This document shows positions 1 to 6,407 of a DNA stretch of 10,681 bases, one piece after another. A program made the position numbers and the translations under genes. Every line of letters begins with the position of its first letter. The first letter of the stretch is position 1. This stretch comes from an uncultured Lachnospiraceae bacterium (GTDB lineage Bacteria; Bacillota; Clostridia; Lachnospirales; Lachnospiraceae), in assembly GCA_937901625.1 (NCBI GenBank), contig CALDIE010000035.1:1-10681 (forward strand), given 5' to 3'. The notes beneath the pieces are model-generated. The model ran no database searches. It was not told the origin of the DNA and worked only from the letters and a program-made list of their open reading frames with translations.

Positions 1-30
1 CTCTTTCCCTACACGACGCTCTTCCGATCT
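1..30. other. Illumina TruSeq adapter remnant (artefact)
   Basis: These bases match the last 30 bases of the Illumina TruSeq universal adapter, including the diagnostic CTCTTCCGATCT at 19-30. This is sequencing library sequence left on the contig end, not genome. Genomic sequence starts at 31. The minus-strand reading frame of the neighbouring partial gene stays open through the adapter and would add ten false residues to its product. Confidence 0.97.
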
Positions 31-172
31 CACAGCCGGTCAAAAACAAAATCAGCAACAGATTCCCCGTAAACAGGCCTTTGATTTTTTTCTTTTTCTT
101 CTCATACTTCTGCCAGGCTTCCTCAACGGTACGCCCCAAAACATCCGTATCTTTTACTTCCGCTTCTCTCAT
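31..172 (-). CDS. N-terminal fragment of a membrane-anchored protein, 3' end lost at contig end
   Basis: ATG at 172 is preceded by a purine-rich ribosome binding site (GAGAGGGGACGGGA). The frame stays open to base 31, giving 47 real residues. It starts MREAEVKDTDVLGRTVEEAW, an acidic and probably helical cytoplasmic stretch, then a lysine run (KKKKKIK, residues 26-32). A hydrophobic segment ending LLLILFLTGC follows. This looks like a cytoplasmic N-terminus followed by a transmembrane helix. The final LTGC also fits a lipobox, but the 32-residue n-region is long for a lipoprotein signal. It lies 79 bases downstream of the 297-residue gene on the same strand, with no clear terminator between, so it may be the fourth gene of that unit. 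The function cannot be told from this fragment. Confidence 0.6.
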
Positions 173-224
173 TCCCGTCCCCTCTCTCTGTGCTGAGTCT
201 TTTTTTCTCCAACACTTTTTTACA

Positions 225-254
225 TGTCACTTGACACTATCCTGTACCGTGTCA
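225..254. repeat. Cluster of short inverted repeats at a gene end
   Basis: TGACAC at 232-237 is the perfect reverse complement of GTGTCA at 249-254, with an 11-base loop. TGTCA at 225-229 can also pair with TGACA at 232-236. The distal arm overlaps the stop codon of the 297-residue gene. No T-run follows on either strand, so it is not a standard intrinsic terminator. It may be an mRNA processing or operator site, or chance. Confidence 0.35.
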
Positions 255-1145
255 CCTCAGTGCTTCGATCAATCGATCCTTCCATTCATTTTCGATTCCA
301 ACACGATCGATCGCCCTTGCTATCTGAGATCCAAGCAGTCCTACCTTATCTATGGCGGAAATCCCTTCTACCGGTCCTTCTTTCGCAAGATCCTCCACTA
401 ACTCTATGATATCTTTTAATTCCTCCGCATCGCAGGTTTCCAGTCTCTCTTCTACCTTCGTCATTTTATAGACAGCAAGTGCCGTATACTGGTTCATAAC
501 ATTATTCTTTCTCCCTGTATGCAACAACCACTTACGGATATCCTCGCGTTCTCCCTTTAGATGGGCAATGGCGTGTATCCGCCCCCAGCCTTGTGTTCTT
601 TTCGCGAGAGAATAGATTTCCTCCTCCGAATTCGACCAACGCAGGGCATTTAGGACAGCAAAATAAGTAAATTCATCATATGTTCCCACTATACGGACGG
701 TATTTTTAATATCTTCCTTCGGTTCCTTAAAGAGGCTTAAAAGCATCATCGCATATTTCAACACATCACGATCCTGCGAAAGTCCCAGTCGGATATAGGA
801 GTATTTATAAAGATTGTTCTGCTCCAGCGAAGGCAAATGTTCCAGAATCATCTTGCGAAGATCCGAATAAATCTTTATCGCAGCATATTTCCCGGAAAAA
901 TGCGAGATCATATCGTCAGCATCTTCATACCGCCCCGAGGAGATTGTTTTGATGATCTCAAAAAGCTTATCGGCATCGGTTCCTTCCAATTTCACTTCCG
1001 GCGTATGAAAGAGAAGAATTCCGTCTTCTGCTCCGGGAGCAAATTTCAGTCCACCTTCTATTTCTCTTCGTTTCAGGCTAAATCCTTCCGGCAGATTTCC
1101 CTCCTGATCCATTGCTTCCGCGATCTGTTCCAGGATTGCCTTCAT
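252..1145 (-). CDS. Hypothetical helical (possible HEAT-like) cytoplasmic protein, 297 aa
   Basis: I do not recognise a named family. ATG at 1145 has a good ribosome binding site (GAGAGGAG, 5 bases upstream). There is no signal peptide or membrane segment, so the product is probably cytoplasmic. Residues about 95-297 read as a run of short amphipathic helices (for example ILEHLPSLEQ, YAMMLLSLFKEP, FAVLNALRWSNSEEEIYSLA, TQGWGRIHAIAHLKG, MNQYTALAVYKMT), which suggests an alpha-solenoid of HEAT or ARM type. I see no catalytic motif, and only one cysteine. It lies 80 bases downstream of the TPM-domain gene on the same strand, with no convincing terminator between, so it probably belongs to the zinc-ribbon/TPM unit. 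In B. subtilis the third partner of such a pair, YdjI, is an SPFH-type protein of similar length, but I see no SPFH signature here. Confidence 0.8.
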   Translation of the reverse strand: MKAILEQIAEAMDQEGNLPEGFSLKRREIEGGLKFAPGAEDGILLFHTPEVKLEGTDADKLFEIIKTISSGRYEDADDMISHFSGKYAAIKIYSDLRKMILEHLPSLEQNNLYKYSYIRLGLSQDRDVLKYAMMLLSLFKEPKEDIKNTVRIVGTYDEFTYFAVLNALRWSNSEEEIYSLAKRTQGWGRIHAIAHLKGEREDIRKWLLHTGRKNNVMNQYTALAVYKMTKVEERLETCDAEELKDIIELVEDLAKEGPVEGISAIDKVGLLGSQIARAIDRVGIENEWKDRLIEALR

Positions 1146-1225
1146 AGCATCTCCTCTCTTTCGATGATCATATCACGAATTGCTCCGTTGCTAAAGTAAC
1201 TCTCGCAACTAAAAAACCCGGGAGT

Positions 1226-2023
1226 TTAGAAATGATGACCTCCACCACCATGGTGTCCGCCACCACCGTGGTGTCCGCCACCGCTGCGTCCACCGCCGCC
1301 ACTTCCGGAATTCTGCGGTGAATAACGACTGGTTTGATTTACAAGTGAAAGATGAGATCCTACCACCTTGCACTTTCCGTACAACGCGCCAATGATTTCC
1401 TCATCCTTCGGCACGCTGTTCTTGCTGTATCCTCTTACGAAGAACATATTGACCATCAGACCGATCGTGATTGCGAGAAGCGCATTGCATATATATTTCA
1501 TCGGTTCCGCAATCCTTTTGCCGGACAAGAGCGTATACATTTCATCAAAGGCTTCTTTTGCGCAACCATAATAATCACCCTTTGAAGCGTAGCGATAGAC
1601 GTTATCCGTAATGGTATTTGCATACGACTTCGTGATCACATCATACACATCGCCGTAACTCTCAATATAGATGTAGCGGTCGTTCATATCAATGATTATG
1701 ATCGTACCGTTATCGGTGGAAAATAAGGTCTGATACAGTTCATCGGCAGTACGGGCTACCGCGCTCTCACTCCCCCCCGGAACATACATCGTCACAAAAA
1801 CCGCATTTCCATATTCAGTCATTTGACGGATCTCTCTCAAAAGAGTCTTTTCCTCCGTACTCGTCAAAAGATCATAATCGTCATATACGACTGCCGTATA
1901 ATCTGTATCTTCGTTTGTGTAAACGCGAAAATCTTCGTTCGAATCATCTGATGCATACACTGAAGAAGGAATACAGACGATAAAAAATATCAGTAAAAAA
2001 GCCATTCGAATCTTATACCGCAC
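1226..2023 (-). CDS. TPM-domain membrane protein with Gly/His-rich tail (YdjH/YgcG-like)
   Basis: The product has an N-terminal signal sequence (hydrophobic MAFLLIFFIVCIPSSVYA), a TPM domain (TLP18.3/Psb32/MOLO-1 family) over about residues 45-170, and a transmembrane helix near residues 175-197 (YICNALLAITIGLMVNMFFV). A tail of about 65 residues ends in three GGGGHH-type units and HHF. TPM domain features include AVVYDDYDLLT, GNAVFVTMYV and TIIIIDMNDRYIYIESYGD. TPM proteins act at the membrane; the biochemical role varies and is often unknown. I chose GTG at 2023 because GGGAGG lies 8 bases upstream. ATG at 2029 is only 2 bases from that site, and GTG at 2032 overlaps it. With this start, the gene overlaps the upstream zinc-ribbon gene by 11 bases, indicating translational coupling. 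The His tail could bind divalent metal (inference). Confidence 0.85.
   Translation of the reverse strand: MRYKIRMAFLLIFFIVCIPSSVYASDDSNEDFRVYTNEDTDYTAVVYDDYDLLTSTEEKTLLREIRQMTEYGNAVFVTMYVPGGSESAVARTADELYQTLFSTDNGTIIIIDMNDRYIYIESYGDVYDVITKSYANTITDNVYRYASKGDYYGCAKEAFDEMYTLLSGKRIAEPMKYICNALLAITIGLMVNMFFVRGYSKNSVPKDEEIIGALYGKCKVVGSHLSLVNQTSRYSPQNSGSGGGGRSGGGHHGGGGHHGGGGHHF
1242..1277 (-). repeat. Two 18-bp tandem copies coding the GGGGHH tail
   Basis: Bases 1242-1259 and 1260-1277 are 18-base direct repeats differing at one base, and a diverged third copy follows. On the minus strand they encode the GGGGHH units at the C-terminus of the TPM protein. Unit number may vary between strains through slippage. 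Confidence 0.75.
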
Positions 2024-3761
2024 TATCATCACCTCCCTTTCTGTTAAGCTGCGGCAGCGGTTTCATTGCCAGTCGATTCTGATAATTCAACAGAACAACC
2101 TGACTGACCACAACGCAGATAAGCATGGCGATCACGCCTCCATAGTAGTACAGATCAGACACAGGTTTAAGCACAAAGACAGCCGCACTGTATATGATCG
2201 AAAGCACCACCGGTATTGTAACCAGGGTTAAGGATGCTTCTTTCGAAACAGCCGCAGCTTTTATTCTTGCCTCATCTCTTGCTCCGTCATATTTTGAAGC
2301 ATTTTTTGTGAACATTCGGGTCAACAGGGTGACTCCGATGACTGCAACGATCACCATAAACACAACGGATACAATAGAATCGCTGAAATTATTCACGGCA
2401 AAAAGACCTATTATGATCATCCAGGTAGCAGCAGTTGAAAAGAAATCGGAAGCTCCTTTATATGCCTTTACTCTGGTTTTCTCTCTCTTCTTATACTCTT
2501 CCCTGGTGGACATTTCCTGCATTTTGTATTCATGTCTCCTGTATTTTTGAAGATATCCTCTGTCATCCAGTCTCTGTTCTCTTAACACAAGACGTTTATG
2601 CTGACGATGCAAAATGATGGTACTGATCAGGGAAAGGGTTGCACCGATTCCCAGAAAAATCCTCGGCGTAAATGTCACAAACATATTTAAAAGCGCAAAG
2701 ATGATCACAGAAAGAATGCCGGCTGACAAAAAGAACTTCCATTTCACCACCGGAAGATCGCAAGCCACCTTACCGGTCTGTCCGTTGACAACCGCATATG
2801 CCACACGATCATTCTTTTGATAGGAAAGAAACCATACCGGGAAGAAGGCGAGATAGGCATCCTCTTTTCCTTTTGGTCTGACCGTTATATTATTGCCTGC
2901 GACAGTAAGACCCGAAAAATTGGAATCCTTTTGCAACGCTTTCGACACCTGCGACTCCAGAAAATGTTCCGCATCCTCCTGATACACGATATGATCCACA
3001 TCCTGCATATCTGCATAATAACCGCTGATGTAGTTTTCATTAAAATCAACCATCTGATGAGCATCAAAGGGAGCGATCAATTCACTGAAATGGTCATCAA
3101 AAGAAGCGGAGGCATCGTAAGAAAGTCCTCCGTAATAGGCTTCCATCTCCGCTTCCAGACTATAGGTATCCGTATATACATAATCTCCCCTTCGGTAGAC
3201 CTTGGTACCTTTCAATACAGCAGGATTGACTACTTCCACATCATAAATCCAATAGGGCATATAAATACCGCGAAAACGATCCAGGTACTCCGGGTCTCTT
3301 AACTCCTTGGGAGCAAAGATCGCCTTTTTTAAAGATTTTCCGTAGGCTTCCTTCACGCTCTCTTTGGTTTGCCTGAAAGGAATGATCTTGCGCGGCTTTG
3401 CCATTTTGGCCATTCGGCTTTTCAAGACATGATTGGATCCGCAATAACTGCAAAATCCGTTGAATGACTGTTCCGTAGAATACAAAGTACCGCCGCACTG
3501 CGGACAGGAATACTCGATCACCTTCATATCCTCAGGCTCTCCCGTAAGATCCTGTGCCACATCCTGCGCCGCGCCGTTTAACGCCTCTTCTTCCGTAACG
3601 ATCCCCTGACCGTTTATTTCGTCATACCCTTCATGTTCCTCAGCTTTTTTCCCGTTCTCAAAGATTGCCGGGTCAAAAAAGCTTCCGCAATAATGGCAGG
3701 AAAGCTGTTGTGATACAATATCAAATTCCAGCTCTCCTCCGCAATTCGGACATTTGCTCAT
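2013..3761 (-). CDS. Tandem zinc-ribbon multi-pass membrane protein (YdjG-like)
   Basis: This 582-residue protein starts with two TFIIB/rubredoxin-like zinc ribbons: C4-x2-C7 with C22-x2-C25, and C86-x2-C89 with C104-x2-C107, joined by an acidic linker. A soluble central region of about 200 residues follows (for example IYMPYWIYDVEV, residues 166-177). The C-terminal part carries about six hydrophobic segments, near 343-362, 366-385, 443-457, 463-481, 511-533 and 540-560. A charged, helical cytoplasmic loop (about 386-437) lies between the second and third. GGAGGGG lies 7 bases before the ATG. The gene leads the unit, overlapping the TPM-domain gene. Zinc-ribbon proteins of this type are often mislabelled as PriA-like or TFIIB-like, but nothing here indicates DNA replication. 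The closest described arrangement I know is B. subtilis YdjG-YdjH, a membrane anchor in the PspA stress system. YdjG is much shorter, so the equivalence is by architecture and neighbour only. Confidence 0.88.
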   Translation of the reverse strand: MSKCPNCGGELEFDIVSQQLSCHYCGSFFDPAIFENGKKAEEHEGYDEINGQGIVTEEEALNGAAQDVAQDLTGEPEDMKVIEYSCPQCGGTLYSTEQSFNGFCSYCGSNHVLKSRMAKMAKPRKIIPFRQTKESVKEAYGKSLKKAIFAPKELRDPEYLDRFRGIYMPYWIYDVEVVNPAVLKGTKVYRRGDYVYTDTYSLEAEMEAYYGGLSYDASASFDDHFSELIAPFDAHQMVDFNENYISGYYADMQDVDHIVYQEDAEHFLESQVSKALQKDSNFSGLTVAGNNITVRPKGKEDAYLAFFPVWFLSYQKNDRVAYAVVNGQTGKVACDLPVVKWKFFLSAGILSVIIFALLNMFVTFTPRIFLGIGATLSLISTIILHRQHKRLVLREQRLDDRGYLQKYRRHEYKMQEMSTREEYKKREKTRVKAYKGASDFFSTAATWMIIIGLFAVNNFSDSIVSVVFMVIVAVIGVTLLTRMFTKNASKYDGARDEARIKAAAVSKEASLTLVTIPVVLSIIYSAAVFVLKPVSDLYYYGGVIAMLICVVVSQVVLLNYQNRLAMKPLPQLNRKGGDDSAV

Positions 3762-3793
3762 TGGCCTTCCCCTCCATGAATATTAAAACTGAC

Positions 3794-3816
3794 CGGAGCA
3801 TACCCTGTATACTCCG
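3794..3816 (-). promoter_or_regulatory. 10-bp dyad / leader hairpin at predicted transcription start
   Basis: CGGAGCATAC (3794-3803) and GTATACTCCG (3807-3816) form a 10-bp stem with a 3-base loop and one non-Watson-Crick (G-U) position. The dyad starts where transcription from the predicted -10 at 3823-3828 should begin. It could be a 5'-end mRNA stabilising hairpin or a DNA operator for a dimeric repressor. It is not a standard terminator, since only a weak, interrupted T stretch follows on the minus strand. Confidence 0.6.
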
Positions 3817-3822
3817 CATTTC

Positions 3823-3831
3823 ATTGTATCA
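3823..3831 (-). promoter_or_regulatory. Candidate extended -10 promoter for the zinc-ribbon/TPM unit
   Basis: On the minus strand the sequence reads TGATACAAT: a TGn extension directly before the -10 hexamer TACAAT. No good -35 lies 17 bases upstream (TAGTTT), which is tolerable for an extended -10 promoter. The expected start near 3816 leaves a 5' leader of about 55 bases, containing the dyad at 3794-3816 and the ribosome binding site. The same ten bases (ATTGTATCAT on the plus strand) recur at the S11 promoter candidate. Confidence 0.45.
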
Positions 3832-3906
3832 TTCCTTTTTGGGTAAAACTACCACTCCGACTTGTCACTGTTGCGACTGAAAAGCGCACTCTCCGTCAAC
3901 AAGCCG

Positions 3907-5583
3907 TCAATAGATCTCCTCGATGTTGTTTAAGATTATCCTGCTTCCCTTCCAAAAAGCAACTGCGGCAGCTGCGATCATAAGCAAAAGCATCCCGACT
4001 TCGATCGCTGTTATACCTACACCTGCATAATCCAAAAGCAGTCCCAGTATCGCCAGCAAAAGGGAGATCACCATAATGATCGCCATATTGAAGAAACTGT
4101 TAAGATTCCCCCTTAGAGCACTGTACTCATCATCCCAGTATGTATAAGGCGAAGCACTGTCCATTCCCATACCAAAGGCGATAGAGATGATATTCGCGCA
4201 AAACGCGATCACCGCAAAGTATATAAACATCACTGCATTAAAGCGCATAAAATACCATGCCACACAAAGGGAAAGCAACAGTGCCGTCCAGGTGAGTGCC
4301 AGACTGATAAATGCTTTTGCTCCCGCCTGAATCCGGTAAGGAACGGGTACGTATTTGATCAATGACACATGCGCGCCCTCTCTGGAAAAAGAAGCCGAAG
4401 CCAGGGAGTTAAGCGCGGCCGCCAGAAATGAAACCGTAATGACCGCCAGCAAAAAGATCAGCATCGCTCTGGGCGCGCCTTCCCGATATAACTCCACATA
4501 ACGGATCATTCCCTCCTTTTTGCCCATCAGATGGAAGAACAGCCACACGCCAAAGGGCCAGAGGATATTTATATAAACGCAGTTACCAGCGAATGCCTTG
4601 GTTCTGGTAAGCACCTTCCACTCCTTTGCCACACAGGCCGCAAAGAAGGATTTCTGACGATAGGCATTCCCCTTTCGATCCGCGCTGCGCTTTCCGCTTC
4701 CCAGCCCCGCAGCCATATACAATCCCTCCTGATAGGTAAAGTATCCGACCAGGTAGAATACAGCCACTACCAACGCATTCGCAAGAAGATAAAGCAGTAT
4801 ATACAAAACATTATTCTCCGCCAGCGCCCTTCTCATAAAGGCGACGGGAAAGAAAAAGATATTCATCACACGGAAAAACAGGTTACTCTCGTTTGCGAGC
4901 GAATTCATATAATTCTCTACGGTAATTCCATCCAGCCCCGCAAAAGACAGCAAAAAGAGAGCTATAAACAAAAGCATCAACACCGATGATACACGATCGA
5001 AGACCTTGCGCTTCCGGACGTTTTTTAATACCGCCATCAGTATAAGGCTGATGATCCCGCAATAAGCAAGCGGTACCAACGGAATGAGCGCAACACCGAG
5101 AAGGGCGGTGATCAACCCGACGGGATGAAGTGCCGCAGCGGCGCCAAAAGACTTTCCGAGAGCAATAAAATAGCCGATAAACATGGCGATCAATACCATA
5201 AACTCCATGATACTCTCTGCCATATAGGCATAGAGAAACTTGGCCATCATCAGGTGATGAGACGCGATCGGGAGGGTTACCAGGTGTTCTCTGTCGGAAG
5301 AAAAGAAAAGAACACTAAAGATCACCATCATACCAAATACCATAGAAAATGCCGAGATGATCTGGACTTCGGTCACAATCCCGCCCATCCGGTTATCCGC
5401 GGCGATCATCGCCATAGTCATAAAATAACTGACGTATCCCACCACAAAACAGCAGGGGAGCATGATACAGGAAAGGGCAATGATCCCCAGGGAAAGATAA
5501 ATACTTCCCTTGGTGCCCTCTTTTGGTGTCTTCATCTCGGAATTTCTGGTAAGAGCCTGAAATATACTCCTGATCTGATTCAT
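3907..5583 (-). CDS. ABC-2-type exporter permease, large fused form
   Basis: This 558-residue integral membrane protein has about twelve hydrophobic segments and is the membrane partner of the ATPase gene 60 bases upstream. Each half carries a similar cytosolic motif after a membrane segment: SSDREHLVTLPIASHHLMMAK in the first half and SREGAHVSLIKYVPVPYRI in the second. This SREG...P...K pattern is typical of long ABC-2-like exporters such as the putative ABC exporter families of Firmicutes. The duplication suggests that one polypeptide supplies both half-permeases. I chose ATG at 5583 because GGAAAGG lies 6 bases upstream. The in-frame GTG at 5604 and ATG at 5589 lack a well-placed site. The substrate is unknown; lipid, peptide or cell-wall precursor export are possible given the S11 gene in the same operon. 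Confidence 0.88.
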   Translation of the reverse strand: MNQIRSIFQALTRNSEMKTPKEGTKGSIYLSLGIIALSCIMLPCCFVVGYVSYFMTMAMIAADNRMGGIVTEVQIISAFSMVFGMMVIFSVLFFSSDREHLVTLPIASHHLMMAKFLYAYMAESIMEFMVLIAMFIGYFIALGKSFGAAAALHPVGLITALLGVALIPLVPLAYCGIISLILMAVLKNVRKRKVFDRVSSVLMLLFIALFLLSFAGLDGITVENYMNSLANESNLFFRVMNIFFFPVAFMRRALAENNVLYILLYLLANALVVAVFYLVGYFTYQEGLYMAAGLGSGKRSADRKGNAYRQKSFFAACVAKEWKVLTRTKAFAGNCVYINILWPFGVWLFFHLMGKKEGMIRYVELYREGAPRAMLIFLLAVITVSFLAAALNSLASASFSREGAHVSLIKYVPVPYRIQAGAKAFISLALTWTALLLSLCVAWYFMRFNAVMFIYFAVIAFCANIISIAFGMGMDSASPYTYWDDEYSALRGNLNSFFNMAIIMVISLLLAILGLLLDYAGVGITAIEVGMLLLMIAAAAVAFWKGSRIILNNIEEIY

Positions 5584-5643
5584 TCTCATCCTTTCCGCCG
5601 CCACATCACAGCACTGTTCTCTACAATTGATGCGTAAAGACGC

Positions 5644-6390
5644 TTACTCTATCGGCTCCTCTCCCGGGGTGTGATAGTGGATCATATTTAAGAAGATCTG
5701 CTCAAGATCCTCTCCGGGATGCGCCTCAGACAATTTTTCCACTGTTCCCTGGTAGAGATCTTTTCCGTGATTGATGATAATGATCTTGTCACAAAGTTTC
5801 TCCGCCACCTCAAGAACATGGGTGGAAAACAGCACAGCATTGCCGGCCTTGGCATGTTCTTTCATCATCTGCTTTAACTCAAAGGCCGCCGCCGGATCCA
5901 GACCGGTCATCGGCTCATCCAATATCCAGGCAGGGGGATTGTGGATCAGGGCGGCGATCACCATCAGTTTCTGACGCATACCGTGCGAGTAATCCCGCAT
6001 AGGAGTCGTTAAGGCATCCAGTATGCCGAACCGTTCCGCAAGCTCCTCCGTACGTCCCTTTCTCTCATCCTCCGGTACCTTGTATACATCCGCGATAAAA
6101 TTGATATACTCGAGTCCGCTTAACTGTAAGAGCACATCCGGATTGTCCGCCACATACGCAAAAGACTGTTTTGCCTTGATCGGTTCCTTTAAGATATCGT
6201 ACCCGCCGATGAGGGCCCGTCCGTCCGTCGGCTTAAGGATTCCGGTCAACATCTTGATCACCGTCGTCTTTCCGGCACCGTTAGGTCCGGCAAATCCTAC
6301 GATCTCACCTTTTCCGATTTCAAAACTAAGGTCATCTACAGCCTTAAAATCTTCCCCATATACCATCGTCAGGTGTTCTGCTTTGATCAT
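5644..6390 (-). CDS. ABC transporter ATP-binding protein
   Basis: This 248-residue nucleotide-binding subunit energises the adjacent permease. It has Walker A GPNGAGKT (35-42), a signature-like YSHGM (134-138) in place of LSGGQ, Walker B ILDEP (156-160) followed by the D-loop TGLDP, and an H-loop histidine (H191, STHV). The Q-loop position reads YVADNP, with Asp rather than Gln, as I recall from EcsA-type exporter ATPases. The start is ATG at 6390, with GGAGG 8 bases upstream. A TTG at 6405 is also in frame but lies upstream of that ribosome binding site. The gene starts 17 bases after the stop of the carboxypeptidase gene, so the two are almost certainly co-transcribed. The type is an ABC-2 exporter ATPase; the substrate is not visible. 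Confidence 0.95.
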   Translation of the reverse strand: MIKAEHLTMVYGEDFKAVDDLSFEIGKGEIVGFAGPNGAGKTTVIKMLTGILKPTDGRALIGGYDILKEPIKAKQSFAYVADNPDVLLQLSGLEYINFIADVYKVPEDERKGRTEELAERFGILDALTTPMRDYSHGMRQKLMVIAALIHNPPAWILDEPMTGLDPAAAFELKQMMKEHAKAGNAVLFSTHVLEVAEKLCDKIIIINHGKDLYQGTVEKLSEAHPGEDLEQIFLNMIHYHTPGEEPIE

Positions 6391-6407
6391 GCCTCGAACC
6401 TCCAAAT

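Noticed and set aside
231..254. Plus-strand TTGACA at 231-236 as a promoter
   Set aside because: No matching -10 is at the right distance and there is no supported plus-strand gene downstream.
1146..1225. CCCGGGTTTTTT after the TPM gene as a terminator
   Set aside because: CCCGGG is a palindrome with no room for a loop. The alternative AAAC/GTTT stem is only 4 bp, so I treat the genes as one unit.
5632..5643. GCGT-AAAG-ACGC hairpin at the ABC ATPase stop
   Set aside because: It has only a 4-bp stem and no T-run; chance is likely.
5908..5991. Non-canonical YSHGM signature and Asp in the Q-loop of the ATPase as signs of a degenerate enzyme
   Set aside because: Walker A, Walker B, D-loop and H-loop are intact, and these substitutions are familiar in ABC-2 exporter ATPases.
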